From Scilla litardierei (taxonomy: Eukaryota > Streptophyta > Magnoliopsida > Asparagales > Asparagaceae), in NCBI GenBank assembly GCA_030789695.1, contig CM061142.1, positions 276,079,043 through 276,143,042 of the forward strand: 64,000 bases of DNA. Reading direction: 5' to 3'. Below, piece by piece: positions 31,098 to 44,252 of this stretch. The translations under genes were made by a program, and so were the position numbers. Every line of letters begins with the position of its first letter. Position 1 is the first letter of the stretch. The notes under the pieces were generated by a model, which saw nothing but the letters and a program-made list of their open reading frames with translations, did not search any database and was not told the DNA's origin.

Positions 31098-32556
31098 ATG
31101 AATCGGTCATCGCATCAAGTGCAAGGGAGTGATCCTATGCTACCATTCTATGACCCGTCATATGGTACACAATGGGTAGAAGAAGAAAGAAGGAATGATC
31201 CATTGCTTTGGCGGCCTTTGCCACGTAGGATGAGTGATGTTCAATTTCCTACGCAGAGCTTCCAATGAGTTGGATCAAGTATGCCTTTTCCACATTATCC
31301 AAACTATAGCATGCCCATGCCCATGCCACCACCTCCGGGTTTTATGCATATGTTACAAGGTGGGGAAATCCCTCAATTTTTAAGCCATTCTACCCAAATT
31401 GCTTTCACAATGCCTTCATCACAAAGCGGGCATGACACAACTGGTAAAAGTGACTCGTCTAAGAAGTCGAGTCGGTATGATAATAACATGGATATATCGG
31501 TTTCAAGTCCCCGAAAAAGAAGTAAGAAACCATCCACAAAGGGGCAGACGAATAAAGTGCGTCTTGGGGAGCATGATATGGCCGTAATTCCTTTCCTGGC
31601 GGACCAAGCAAGGCAAGGCAATAAAGTCGACAAGATGTTCAAAGGGACTACCTTCACCGCTGCAGCTTCACATATAAACTCCATTTTTGGCACGCAATAC
31701 ACATGCCAATATGTCCGCAATCTTATGAAAGGTATGTCTAGGCGGTTTTCTGATGTTTCAGCGTGCTTAGAAATTAGTAGGGCTGGTTGATCTGTGGAGA
31801 AGAACATGATAGAACTCGACACTGAAATTTATGTACCATGGGCCGTGGTATTTACTTCTCCCTTATGCAAACCTGAAAATAAAAGTTAATTATGTCAGTT
31901 TAAACTTCATAATAGTTGATTCATTATACCTGCATGCAAACTATAGGTTGAAAGAATATGTCAATCAACCCTTATCGTGGCTTGAGGATCTTAGGCTGAT
32001 TATAGGCGATGACGCCGCTAAGGGTGATTTTAGGAAGAGCGTGTATCAGTCATTGGGAGGCGCATTTAATGATGGTGACAGAGATCATGCAAGTTTGACA
32101 CCCGTCACGCAAGCATCAACCGACTATGATGCTTATCCCGACATCTCCAATTATGTGTCGACGGGGCAATCTCCAGCAGGGACACGACATGTAATCACAC
32201 CCTCCGTGGGTAAAAATAAAATGCGTAAACGGGGTTTGAGGGATGAGCCCAATTTCATAAGGAAAATGGTGGATAATATTAGAGAGGTCGCAGAAGCCAT
32301 AAAGATCTCCCACTCCCACTAGATCGAAGTTCTGTCTAAGCATTTGTCTGAACTAAAAGAGTATCCATAAGATGTGTTAGATGCATTGTATATGGAACTT
32401 AATGAGAATGCGAGAGACGGGAGGAGATTTGCCAATATGCCCGAGGCATCTAGGAAGCAATTCATTGCCAAGAAGGTTTCTGGGATGGAAATGGAAAGGG
32501 TGATGTGTGAGGAGAAGGGGGACGACATGATGAAGAATGGCATTTGTAAAGTATAG
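31098..32556 (+). pseudogene. Myb/SANT-like DNA-binding partner gene of Harbinger, broken
   Basis: An ATG at 31098, just after a TTTTGTAG splice-acceptor-like run, opens a frame that continues to 31790 apart from one TGA at 31266. It codes for a Pro/Met-rich N-terminus (about 31281-31380), a Ser/Lys-rich segment with basic RKRSKKP (about 31515), and a helix-rich block with FLADQARQGNKVDKMFKG...YVRNLMKG, as in the Myb/SANT-like domain of plant Harbinger ORF1 and transposase-associated proteins. A second in-frame TGA follows at 31788. After a probable intron (about 31850-31948) the frame LKEYVNQPLSWLEDLRLIIGDDAAKG (shown by its key residues) resembles the conserved segment downstream of such domains. 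The C-terminal helix runs to 32556. The family normally recruits the transposase to TIRs and nucleus. Two stops make this copy non-functional. Confidence 0.7.
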
Positions 32557-32639
32557 TGGGTTTCATGTTATGATGTATTAAACTAAAACGGGTGGGTAGA
32601 AAATGGGGTGTTGTATAAGGAGGAGGAAGTGATGGATAG

Positions 32640-35600
32640 TGTGGCATTGGCCACTTGTATATTGTGTTGGATTTTGGCACTATGTAGACTGCTGGACTTG
32701 GGATTATAATGAGGGATACTTATTATAACATGCATAATTAGTTTTTATTTATGCATCATGTTTGCCTTGGTATTTTGTACAGTATGGTGTCTTTTATGTA
32801 TATGCAAATGGATGCCGAAGTTTGAGGTGGATCTTTGATGTATTTTGGCCATAAGTCGCATGGTTGCCTTGGGGTTTTTTTCTTGGTTTATTTCATGTTT
32901 CTGCATTGGGCATTTTGTACACTATGGTGTATTTTCTTGTTTTCTTTCAATCTGCATTATGCTTGATTTTATGATGTTGTGCACTATGATGTCTTTCCTG
33001 TTTCTGCATTGGGCATTTATATGTTGTGTTGGATTTGGGATGGATTTTGGCACTCTGTTGCATGCTTGACATGGGAGTTTTTATTTGTTTTCTTCGCTGA
33101 ATCTTCTATGGGGTTTTGTATATGGATTTGGATTTGTTGGGGAGTTTGACAATCTGCATCATGATTGCCTTGTGATGTGGTACACTCTGGTTCCTTTGTT
33201 GCATCTGCTACCGGATGCAGAATTTTGTGTTGGATTTCAGCTGGATTTTGGCCATATGTTGCATGGTTGCCTTGGGATTTTTTTCTGCTACTATCTTTGA
33301 TGTTTCTTCACCGAGGTTTTGATAATTGAGTTGGAATTGTTGTGCAGTTTGGTTCCTTGTTATAATGTAAAAGAGCCCAATGATGAAAAATAAAAATATG
33401 TGACTCCATATATGCTCCTTCTACATAACCCAAGTTATATTGTATATCCTTCATAATGGATGTCTGGCAGTTTAGTTCCTTTAGTCCCCAAGTTGGAGAT
33501 GACATTTATTGAGCTTCATATGCTATAATATGAATTTTTATAATTTTTACTTCACATTGAAGTTATTTGCGAGTGATATTAAATGGATTTTATCAATCTG
33601 TTTCATGTTTGACTTGAGAGTTTGTATACTATGGTGTCTTTGATGTATCTGCATTGGGCATTTTTGGCTTCACTTCATGAATCTGACTTTTTGGATGAAT
33701 AAGGAAGGAGCCACTGCCATGCAACCATATGTAAAAATGAAAAAAGTAATTTCTGAGGGCTAACTAATTCATGCAGTGGGATGTTGTAAACTATGTTGTC
33801 TTCGGTTTATTTGCATTGGTCTTTTGTATTTATTGGAGATTTTGGCACTCTGTAGAATACTTGGCTTGGGATATTTATGATGGATACTGAGTTTTTATTT
33901 ATACATCATGCTTGCCTTGGGATTTTGTACACTATGGTGTATTTTCTGTTTCCGCAACTGGATGCTGCAGGTGGAGGTGGATTTTTGCTGGATTTTGGTC
34001 ATATGTTGCATGGTTGCCATTGTGCTTTTTCTATGTTCCTTACATGTTTCTGCATTGGGCATTTTGTATAATATGGTGTCTTTTCTTGGTTTCTTCCAAT
34101 CTGCATCATGTTTGCCTTGTGATTTTGTACACTATGGTGTCTTTCCTGTTTCTGCATTGGGCATTTGTATATGCATTGTAAACTATGGGGTTTTTGCTTG
34201 CATTGGAAGTTTTTGATGGATTTGAGCTTGATATTGGCACTTTGTTCTTTCCTTGTGCTTTATATTGCCTTGTGATTTTCCTTGCCTTGGGGTTTTTTTG
34301 TATGGATTGGGCAAAGTTCTGGAGTTTGGCAATATGCTTCATGATTGCCCTGGGATTTTGTAACTTATGTTGTCTTTGTTGTATCTGCATTGGAAACTTG
34401 AATTTTTTGGAATTTTGTAAACAATGGTGTCTTTCCAAAATCCACAATGCTTGATGTATTTGCATTGTAAACTATGGTGTCTTTACTGAATCTGCAACCT
34501 GTTAACTTACAATTTGTGTTGGATATGGTTTGGCTTATGGCCCTCTGTAGCATGCTTGCATTGGGAATATTTATCCTTTGTTGTCTTAGATATATCTGAT
34601 ATATGGTGTTATAAATGGAGGAGGAAGTGAAGTTGAGTTTGGCAATCTCTACATGATTGACTGGGGATTTTTAAACCTATGGTTTCTTTGCTTTATCAGC
34701 ATTGGACTCTTGTACATTGTGTTGGATTTGTTTTGGCTTTTGGCCCTCTGTATCATGCTTGCCTTTGAATTTTTTACTATGGTGTCTATGATTTTTATGA
34801 TATGAGGTGTTGTAAATGTAGGAGGAAGTGAAGTGGAGTTTGGCAATCTCCTACGTGATTGCCTGGGGATTTTTAAACATATGGTTTCTTTGCTTTACTG
34901 CATTGGACTCTTGTACATTTTGTTGGATTTTTTTTGGCTTTTGGCCCTCTGTGTCATGCTTGCATTTGCATGTTGTTTAATATGGTGTCCTTGATTTTTA
35001 TCATATGGGGTGTTGTAAATGGAGGAGGAAGTGAAGTGGAGTTTGGAAATCTCCTACATGATTGTCTGGGGATTTTTAAACCTATGGTTTCTTTGCTTTA
35101 TCTGCATTGGACTCGTGTACATTGTGTTGGATTTGTTTTGGCTTTTGGCCCTTTGTATCATGCTTGCCTTTTTATGTTTTTTAATATGGTGTCCTTCATT
35201 TTTATGAAATGGGGTGTTGTAAACGGAGGAGGAAGTGAAGTGGAATTTGGCAATCTCCTACATGATTGCCTGGGGATTTTTAAACCTATGCTTTCTTTGC
35301 TTTATCTGCATTGGACTCTCGTTTGATTTGTTTTGGCTTTTGGCCCTCTGTATCATGCTTGCCTTTGCATGTTTTTTAATATGGTGTCTAAGATTTTTAT
35401 GATATGGGGTGTTGTAAATGGAGGAGGAAGTGAAGTGGAGTTTGGCAATCTCCTACATGATTGCATGGGGATTTTTAAACCTATGGTTTCTTTGCTTTAT
35501 CTGCATTGGACTCTTATACATTGTGTTGGATTTGTTTTGGCTTTTGGCCCACTGTATCATGCTTGCCTTGGGAATTTTTTCAAGTGTTTCAGATTTGGAT

Positions 35601-38050
35601 ATGCATGATGGATTTCAGATTTTTTGGGTCTTTTATTCAAATAGCCCAATGATGAAACTGAAAAATTTAACACTACGCTTGTGCACTGCTACTTAAAACC
35701 AGGCATATTGTATATCCTTCATACTGGATGGCTAGCAATTTGGTTCATTTAGTCCCAAAGTTGGAGCTAACTTTGCTTGTGCTTTATATGCCAAGATATG
35801 GATTTTGTGAGTTATTAATTCCAATTGAAGTTTTTTGAGCTTGATATGTATTGAAAATTGGTAATCTGTTTCATGTTTGCCATGGGATTTTTTATACTAT
35901 GCTGTATTTGCTTGATCTACATTGGGCTTTTTTTGGCTTCACTTCATGAAGCTGAATGTTTGGGTACAGTATGAAGGAGCCACTGCCAACTAACCAGATG
36001 GGAAAATGGAAAAAAAATCCTTAGGCTTCAGAATTTAATTATATGTTGGCTTTTTTGCTGGCTTATGGGTTTTTATATATGGACTTTGGTAATTTGTTTT
36101 GGATTTGAGATGAATTTTAGCCATCTGTTGCTTGCCTTGGAAATTTGCATGCCTTGTGAATTTTTTCACCATGGGATCTTTGCTGTTTATGCATTGGGTT
36201 GTTGTATATGGATATGGATTTGTGGTGAAATTTGGCAATCTGTTGTATATGTATTGGACTGTTGTATATAGATTTGGATTTGTGTTGGTTTTTTTCTGGA
36301 TTTTTTCCATGTTGTCTTTGATGTATTTGCTATGTTGTTATATATATGGACTTTGGTAATTTGTTTTGGATTTGAGATGGATTTTGGCCCTCTGTTCCTT
36401 GCCTTGGGAATTTGTTGTCTTTGATGTATCTGCTATTAGGTTTTATGTATGGACTTTGGTAATTTGTTTTGGATTTGAGATGGATTTTTGCCCTCTGTTG
36501 TTTGCCTTGTGAATTTGCTTGCCTTGTGAATTTTTTCACTATGGGATCTTTGATGTATATGCATTGGGCTGGTGTATATGGATTTGGATTTGTGGTGGAA
36601 TTTGGCAATCTATTGTATATGCATTGGGCTGTTGTAAATGGATTTGGATTTTTGCTGGATTTTTGCTGGATTTTTTCCATGTTGTCTTTCTGTCTCTGCT
36701 ATGTGGTTTTATGTATGGACTTTGGTAATTTGTTTTGGATTTGAGTTGGATTTTCCCCTCTGTTGTTTGCCTTAGGAATTTGCTTGCTATGAGAATTTTT
36801 TGCTTGGTTTCTTTATTGTTTCTTAACTGGGGTTTTGTAAAATGAGATGGAATTGTTGTGGAGTTTGGCCAAGTTATAATGTAAAATAGCCCAATGATGA
36901 AACATAAAAATATAACACTATGAGTGCGCTCCTGCTAACTAACCCAAGTTATATTGTGTATCCTTCATATTGGATGGCTGGCAATTTGGTTCCTTTATCC
37001 CCAAGTTGGAGATGACATTGATTGAGTTTCATATGCTATGATATCTATTTTTATAGTTTTTACTTCCCATTGAAGTATTTTGTGAGGGATATTAAAATGA
37101 ATTTGTCAATTTGTTTCATGTTTGACTTGGGATTTTGTATACTATGGGGTCTTTGTTATATCTGCATTGTGCTTTTTTGGCTTTACTTCATGAATCTGAC
37201 TTTTTGGGTGGATAAGGAAGGAGCCACTGACATGCAAGGGAAAAATGAAAAAACTAAATTTGAGGGCTATCTGATTCATGCATGCATTGTGATGGTGTAA
37301 ACTATGGTGTCTTGGATGTATCTGCATTGGTCTTTTGTATTTTTTGATGGAGTTGGGCTGGATTTTGGCACTCTGCTGCATGCTTTCCTAGGGATTTTGT
37401 TGATATGCTTCATTCATGCCTTGGGAATTTGTAAACTATGTTGTATTTGCTGCATCTGCTAAGGGATTTTGAAAATTGTATGCTAGATTTGTACTGGATT
37501 TTGGCACTCTGATGCATGCTTGTCTTGGTATTTTTTTCTTTATTTTCTTTGATGTCTCTACTCTGGGCCGTTGTCATTAGAGGTGGAATGGTTATGGATT
37601 TTGGCATTTTGTTACATGCTTGCCTTGTGCTTTTGTTACCTATACTGTCTTGGCTGTATCTGCATTGGTATTTTGTATTGTGTGATGGAGTTGGTCTGGA
37701 TTTTGGCACTCTGCTGCATGCTTATTAGTCTGCTTCATGCTTGCATTGGGAATTTGTAAACTATGGTGTATTTGTTGTATCTGCTACTTGATGCTTAATT
37801 TTGTGTACCGGATTTGTGCTGGATTTTTGCACTCTGATGCAAGCTTGACTTGATATTTTTTCTTTGTTTTCTTTGTTGTTTCTGCTGAGGGTTGTTGTAA
37901 CTAAAGGTGGAAGGGTTGTGGATTTTGGCATTCTGCTACATGCTTGCCTTGTTCTTTTGTTAACTATGGTGTATTTGTTGTATCTGCATTGGGCTGTTGT
38001 ATTTTGTGGTTGAGTTATGTTGGATTTTGGGGTTTGCTTATTTTATGTCT
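32640..38050. repeat. Large degenerate tandem array, about 100-bp units with higher-order structure
   Basis: The units have a shared layout: TGTATCTGCATTGGGC, TTTTGTATTTTGTGTTGG, ATTTTGGCACTCTG, TTGCATGCTTGCCTTGGG, ATTTTGTAAACTATGGTGTC. Between about 34610 and 35560 a longer unit of about 200 bp repeats, marked by GGAGGAAGTGAAG at 34621, 34822, 35024, 35229 and 35424 (spacing 195-205). A block of about 400 bp starting near AGCCCAATGATGAAA recurs at about 33365, 35640 and 36888. Many small open frames on both strands are products of the repeat and were not called as genes. The array lies inside the Harbinger element and continues at 48985-49620. Confidence 0.88.
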
Positions 38051-38653
38051 TTGGTTGAGCCCAATGATGACTGGTTCGAAGTGAATCGTATGTGTGCTAT
38101 AGTAATTGCTTATATCAGTTTCCTTGCTATGGCATGCTTATCGTTACTCTCCTCTCCCACTCACAAACAATAGAGCACGCATCGACAACTAATAATGGCC
38201 AAAATGATGCCTAAGGGCATTTTTATGAATCGTATTGGATGCTACATTAGGATTTTGTATTTTGTGTTGGATATATTCTGGATTTAGTGGCCACTTTTTG
38301 TTCTTCCTTGTTGGCTACTTTAGTGGATAAGGTAAATTTTAAGATGCGGTGCATATTTTTTGTGACTATGAAGATGGGAAAGATTTTCTCATAGCTGATG
38401 ATAAGAAACCAGTAGGGACAGTGAAAAATATATTTTTGAGGACTGCCTTTCCTTTTTGTTTATCATATATCGTTGGTTTTATGCTATTTTGTGTGTGCAT
38501 GGGTTGTGTTCTGAGAGCCAACAGCAACATTACCTTTTGTCGATCTTTACTTTTCGTAGGTATGATTTTCACTCAATCTATTACCCTTATGAATCTTTTA
38601 TATTTAATATGTTATAAGTTAATTGTATTTTTTGTTATCTTTGTTAGGTACAA
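38051..38653 (+). other. Spacer between the array and the GRF frame
   Basis: The first part still has traces of the repeat (AGCCCAATGATGA at about 38059). A 102-codon frame at 38349-38657 is hydrophobic with a possible membrane segment, but its composition resembles intron or spacer sequence. It ends in TTTGTTAG, a possible splice acceptor just before the GRF frame. Confidence 0.35.
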
Positions 38654-38944
38654 ATGAGTTTCGGGTCGAGCTCTTCTAGTCGACCTCGACCTAGCGATGA
38701 TATCAGTGGGGAGTTGACTGCCGATATAGATGAATTCAAGATATGCCAATGTGGCCTACGTTTGCCGAGGAGGACTTCATGGACACGATCAAACCCAGGC
38801 CGGAGATTTTAGAGTTGTACATCTCGCGAGCGTACATGCACATTATTCCAATGGAAGGATCCCACAAACCCTGAGTGGTCCAGACAGGTGATACTGCATT
38901 TACTGGATGAGAATGAACGACGGCCAAGAATAACAGTTCCGTGA
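38654..38944 (+). pseudogene. GRF-type zinc-finger protein gene, near-intact 96-codon frame with one stop
   Basis: From ATG at 38654 to TGA at 38942-38944 the frame is open except for one TAG. The N-terminus is Ser-rich (MSFGSSSSSRPRPSDD). Then comes the GRF signature: CQCG, RRTSWT, NPGRRF, a stop where an aromatic or Leu codon is usual, SC, then C..FQWKDP. The four Cys and the SWT.SNPGRRF core are as expected for zf-GRF, a single-strand nucleic-acid binding module found in APE2, TOP3A and many short plant transposon-linked proteins. The C-terminus (ILHLLDENERR) matches the helix that normally follows. A solo LTR starts 22 bp downstream, so any continuation (41915 on) is displaced. It may be a captured gene or a third gene of the element. 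Confidence 0.75.
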
Positions 38945-38966
38945 CACCATTGTTTGAGAGGAGTCT

Positions 38967-41914
38967 TGTCACGACCCGCTTCCCTAAAATGGAGGTGAGG
39001 CGTGAGAAGTCCACTCAGACTTGGAGCTGTGAGGCCCGGTCTGTAAAGCGTCTGGATTAACCAAGTTTACGTCCTTGCAAATGCGAAGCAGACAAAAATA
39101 ATAATAAGCAAAAGAGACGGATAAAATAATTTCAATATCAAAATGTCCATAATAAATTCCAACATCCCAGAAAAGCCACCAGGCTAAAAGAAAAGAGTCT
39201 AAAAGGCCCAAGCATGGCCAACAAAAATAATCAACGTACAGAAATAAAAGTGCTACGCACCGACAACCTAACAACAGACTAAACAGAAAGTAACACAGAA
39301 CTACGTCTCGACGACTGGTCGCCGGTATCCTCGTACTCCACGTCAACGGTGGACCTCTCAAAGTCAGCAAACACCTCGTCCTTAGCAACAGACTCTGGCT
39401 CGGCAACTAACATGCGACACCCAAAAGAGACGAGGGCGCATGTCAGCAAAGTCTACAAAGACTTTGTGCAAGGAAACTAAAAGGAAAATAAAACAACCTA
39501 GCAGTTCTAAAATGTACAATGACATGGCATTTTAAAGTATGGATGCAACAATTAAATAGATGCGACAAGTTTGACATGTCAGCAAGTTTAACAAGGCACA
39601 AGTACATCATGGCATGGGTAGCAGAGCTACTAAACAATCACATGGATTTCACAAGTCAAGTAAACACATCGTGCTCAGAGATACGCCTTTTGGCTGGAGT
39701 GGCTGTACAGGCCAACTCCTAAGCTCAAGTGATCGCTTATCCCTACCCCTCCACGTGTATCAGGCATTGGCTTTTGACCAACAAATGTAGCCCGCTTCTG
39801 GATCACGAGCCAGGAAGTGTATTTGGCATAGGGTTGTGCCTGCAACGCAGGTGCCTAGCCTGAACAAGGAAGTACGTAGCGTGTGCTACGAATGCAACAT
39901 TCAAGCATGGATGACATGGCATGGCAAGTTATAATTTAAGTGCGTACAGACAAGGAATTTATACGTGACAGGCAGAGTACAAGTAAAAAGCATGCAGTTA
40001 TGAAATTTAAACGTGACAGGCAGAAATGCATGAATGACATGGCAGGGTGACAGATCTAGCTTCGTTGTCAAGCTAGATCTTAAAATTGCGTCTAGACGAG
40101 TATCATTTCGTCGCCTAGTCTCTTTTATGCCTAAAACAAGAAATGGCCTAAAGCACGGCCTAAACAAAGAACTGACAAGTTTCACTTACCTGCAATCAAT
40201 CGTTCTGCAAATATCGTCCAACAAGTCCAGTCTACCTATGTGCTTAGATCCACCAGCCTACAGTCCCAAATTAAGTTATCTTTATTAGTGAATTACCAGA
40301 CAATAAAATTACTGATTTTTATCTTGTTTAACATGGATGGGTTGAGGGTCCTACGTGTTCAGAAATTTACCCTTACACGACGCGAGAGCTACACTGGCGT
40401 CAGGTAGCGACGCCAGGGGTTGGAATAATAGAAAATGCTCCACGTCCAGATTCAAAATAAGATTCCACGCTCGCCAATTCTCGTGCAGCGACCAAATCAA
40501 CGAACAAGATTACAAACAGCGAGTAATAGGCCGGTAGGCATTTTTACGGTTCCTGGAAAGCCGTAACAACGAACCGAGACGAACGGTTCGACGTACACGA
40601 AGTCTACGATGTTGAGCGTCGTAGGGGATGTTCGTGACGTCGGAAAACACCACTAGGAGATGTAGAGGGCTATCGAAAGACTCCAACAGTGAGGGGGTAT
40701 GGCGAGATCTCAGCGACGCGTCGATACGTCGCTAAAAACGCAAAACAGCGGATGTTCTCGCTGTTTCAGAGCAAAGGGGGCCTGCGGTTGCCGTCCACGG
40801 CGTAGGGGGTCCAGGGGAGTTGACGGCGGAGGGGAGTGGCGGCCTGCGGCGGCGGTAGTGGCGGCACGATGCTTGCAGCTGCTGCTGCGATGCTGTAGTG
40901 GATCAGGGGCTTTTCCGGTGGAGTTACGGCAGAGTTACGGCGGCCTGAGGGCAGGGGCACGTCAGAGGATGATCGGGGATGAGAGAGGGCCGGTCGACAG
41001 TGGGTTTGTGGTCGGAGAGCGCCGGAAAGCAAGGGTTGCGGGCTTGTGCTGCTGCTGCGATTGACAACGGCGCAGGCGGCAAACGGCGGCCATTGCAAAG
41101 CTCCGGCGGGACAAGGCGGGGTCACGGCGGGCAGGCGAGGCCGAGGGGGTCGGGGCGGCGTCCTAGGCTGTCGGCGGAGGGTTAAGACGTGGAGGACACA
41201 AAGAGGAAGTCGGGGGAGTTGGGGTTTGCTGCGAAATAATTGTTTGGGCGGCTGCTGCTATAAGTTGCTGTGAAAAAGAATGGCCCTAGGTCACTTTAAA
41301 TACGTTAAGAGGGCTGATCACGTGGGTAGTGGGGCTAGGTCATAGGCTAGAGTTGTTAGGGTATAGGGTTTGTTATAGGATTATTTTGAAAAGAAAAGTT
41401 ATAAAGAAACTATTAAAACCCAAACCTCGCCCCTCTCTCTCCTACGTGTGGGTGTGTGGCCAAAGTGGAGGAAAGACTAAGTCAAATATTTGGGAAAAAT
41501 ATTATTAATAATATTATTAGGGGGATTAATCTAGGTGAAACTTAGGGCTAAAAATGCAATAGGTTGGGCCAAAAGTGCAAGTAGATCAAACGAAGTCTAA
41601 AAATTGTGAAATAAATATTGGGGTGACCGAGACAACGAGAGAAAGAAAACTAAGAAGACAGATCACAATTTCGATGACGAGAAACGAAACTAAAAATAAA
41701 AAGGTCTCGCGACAAAAGTGAAAATCGTGACGTCTCGTCAAATAACGTCAAATCGTGGGAGAACGACCCGTGAAATGACGTTCCAAATTAATTCCACAAT
41801 GTAATACTCTTCGAGAGGGTCACAACGGCATACCACACCATAGGGTTCGGATACAGACAACGTCTAAAATAAATACGTGCACGTAAAGCGTACAATCGAA
41901 AACAGACCGTTACA
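38967..41914 (-). mobile_element. Solo LTR of a chromovirus-like family, 2948 bp
   Basis: In plus orientation it begins TGTCACGACCCGCTTCCC and ends ACCGTTACA. The five-base duplication AGTCT is perfect (38962-38966 and 41915-41919). There is no second LTR and no internal region. It contains a GC-rich block (40760-41260) and a short hairpin (arms around CTGGCGTC at about 40391-40413) that is also found in the solo LTR at 44860-47535. No coding sequence is recognised; the frames in the GC-rich block are attributed to composition. Confidence 0.92.
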
Positions 41915-42112
41915 AGTCTGTTAGAGATGATGGTCATATAGATGGGGTTGTAGGTCTTATAAAGAGAAACAATGTGAAAGTTGATAGCATCCTAACTGAT
42001 TACAGATCCAGTAAGTTGGGCTTGTTTTGGTTACGTTATTTTTGTTGTATAACAAGATCGATTGATGTGAGAGATAAACAATGGTCGATATGTTAAGTAA
42101 ATAACACAATAT
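41915..42112 (+). other. Harbinger internal fragment between two later insertions
   Basis: About 200 bp of element sequence separates the solo LTR from the Ale copia. It joins 38966 on its left and 48965 on its right in the ancestral element. It may be the 3' end or UTR of the GRF gene. No motif is recognised. Confidence 0.6.
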
Positions 42113-42231
42113 TGTTATGAATAGGCCCATGAGGCCCATTGGGTATCCTACCCATCGTTGAAAGCTATAAATATGAGGCTAGGGGGCTCTTAACCCCTTA
42201 CACCTATTACTCTACTTTTCCCTTCACAACA
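42113..42231 (+). repeat. 5' LTR of the Ale copia (119 bp)
   Basis: It contains a TATA box CTATAAATATG at 42165-42175. It differs from the 3' LTR at only a few positions. Confidence 0.92.
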
Positions 42232-42245
42232 CGTTATCAGCACGA
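42232..42245 (+). other. Primer-binding site of the Ale copia
   Basis: CGTTATCAGCACGA follows the LTR end CACAACA. It is the half-tRNA initiator-Met primer site known in this copia lineage. Confidence 0.8.
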
Positions 42246-42801
42246 TCACGCTCGTTGGAAAATGGGACGACACTCGAGGAAGGAGATACATCAACCGCTC
42301 AGTTTTAAGAAGATCGTAATCTTCTCAAGGGGAGCAAAAAGGGCATCCTTCACCAACCGTCGTCTAGATTCCCTTGTCGAATCTAGAGATATGGAATCAA
42401 TATGCCTAGTGGACAGTGCATCGATGCACTCAATCCTTCAAAACATAGACTACTTCACGAGCATAAGTAGCTACTCTGGTCCACTAAGAACAATCTCAGG
42501 ACCAGCTAATATAATCGAAGGATCTGGGGAAGCAATCATATTGCTCCCCGGTAACACACTAATCACACTTAGAAATGTGCTATACTCCCCTAAATCAATC
42601 CGAAACCTCCTAAGCTTTAAAGATATCCGTTTAAACAGGTATCACTTATAGACGGTCGAGAAAAATGAAAGGGAATACTTGCTTGTAACGTCTCTTACAA
42701 ATGGTTCAAAAACCATTGTGGAATGTTTCAAGGGACTCCCCTCGGGACTCTACCAAACAAGTATTCAAACTCCAGAAACATTAATGGCGGAGCACCTGTA
42801 G
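42246..42801 (+). pseudogene. Ale copia protease region (gag-pol fragment)
   Basis: The frame reads MESICLVDSASMHSIL (aspartic protease motif DSA in place of the usual DSG/DSA-T), followed by the ISG..NIIEGSGEAIILLPG block and NVLYSPKSIRNLLSFKDI, which mark the protease and the start of the gag-pre-integrase region of Ale elements. The upstream gag (normally about 300 residues with a CCHC knuckle) is missing; only a few basic codons separate the primer site from the protease. A TAG at 42649 interrupts the frame, after which it goes on to about 42801. Confidence 0.8.
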
Positions 42802-42831
42802 TGCCCCCAAACACCAGAATTCCAACTCTGA

Positions 42832-44160
42832 CATAGTAGACTGGGACACCCTGGATCTGTTATGATGTACCGCATCATAAAAAGCTCAAGGGGTATAGAT
42901 TTGAAAAACCTGAAGATTCTTCAAAAAGGTAAATTCTCATGTCTACCCTGTTACAAGGGTAAACTAATTACGAGACCCTCTACACTGAAAGTGGACCTGG
43001 AGTCTCCAAGCTTTCTGGAAAGAATCCAGGGAGACATTTGTGGGCCTATACACCCATCAAGTGGTCCGTTCAGGTACTTTATGGTCCTGATAGATGCATC
43101 TACTAAGTGGTCACATGTGTGTCTACTGTCCACCTGTAACCTAGCATTGTCTAAGCTTTTAGCTCAGATAATCAGGTTGCGGGCCCACTTCCCTGACTAC
43201 CAGATAAATAAACTTTGTCTGGACAATGGGGGGAGTTTACATCACAAGTCTTCCTAGACTATTGCCAAGCACAGGGCATTGAAGTCGAACATCCTGTAGC
43301 GCATGTTCACACCCAAAACGGGTTAGCAGAATCTCTAATTAAGAGACTGCAATGGATTGCTCGTCCATTATTACTTCAATCCCAGCTACCAGTGAATGCA
43401 TGAGGCCATGCAATTTTGCATGCTGCATCTTTAATAAAATTAAGACCTTCTGGAGGTCAGTCATCTTCTCCAATGCAACTAGCACTTGGAGCCCCACCAA
43501 TTGTCTCACACTTGAGAATATTTGGTTGTGCATTATACGTCCCCATAGCACCACCATAAAGGACAAAGATGGGTCCACAACGTCGCCTAGGCATTTATGT
43601 TGGGTTTGACACCCCCTCCATATAAGATTCCTAGAATCCCTTACGGGAGACATTTTCAAGGCACGTCTAGAAGACTGTGAATTTGATGAAACATCATTCC
43701 CAAGACTAGGCTCACAAACAAAGAAGCTCGAAGCTTCAGACTATATCACTTGGGATATAAAGACACTATGTCACTTTGATCCACCCACAAGCCAGTGCGA
43801 GGAGGAGGTCCTGAAGATTCTCCATATCCAAAACATTGTCCATCTCTTGCCGGACAAGTTTACTGACAACCAGAAGATTGTCAGATCATACGTCCCTGCT
43901 GCTAACACTCCAGCTAGGATTGATATACCGCAACATGGATGCAATCCGCCTGCAGCAGAAATGGTTGGACCTCTTAAAAAGACAGGACGACCACTAGGAT
44001 CCAAGGACCAAGTCCCTCGAAAGAGTAGGATGCTACTATCAGCCATGCTACCCCATCTCTCACAAACTCTCAAACAGAAAAAAAACTGGGAGAAAATGAA
44101 GTTTCAATACACTATGTATGAACTGGGGAGTATTGGGACAGAAAGAGCACAACCATAGAT
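42832..44160 (+). pseudogene. Ale copia integrase region, frameshifted
   Basis: The segment GHPGSVMMYRI (about 42846) is the end of the gag-pre-integrase motif, followed by CLPCYKGK. Integrase core blocks follow: GDICGPIHP (first catalytic Asp), YFMVLIDASTKWSHVCLL (second region) and, after a frame change near 43215, AQGIEVEHPVAHVHTQNGLAES with the catalytic Glu. The frames then run through the C-terminal part, including GRPLGSKDQVPRKS (about 43985) before the reverse transcriptase. At least three frame changes are needed to read it, so it is inactive. Confidence 0.82.
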
Positions 44161-44252
44161 GACACATTTGCGTGTAATATTGCCATCAACGTCGCGTACT
44201 GTGACGATGATATTGAACCATGCTCTCTGACAGAATGTCAAAGCAGAGATAA

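Noticed and set aside
32845..38657. Chain of 60-130-codon frames with Cys/Phe-rich or Gln/Asn-rich products as membrane-protein genes
   Set aside because: They follow the period of the tandem array and are open on both strands; treated as repeat by-products, with the 34-codon feature kept only as a finding.
40699..41273. GC-rich frames of 68-121 codons in the solo LTR (38967-41914) as genes
   Set aside because: Several overlapping frames are open on both strands at once, as expected for GC-rich non-coding LTR sequence, and no domain is visible.
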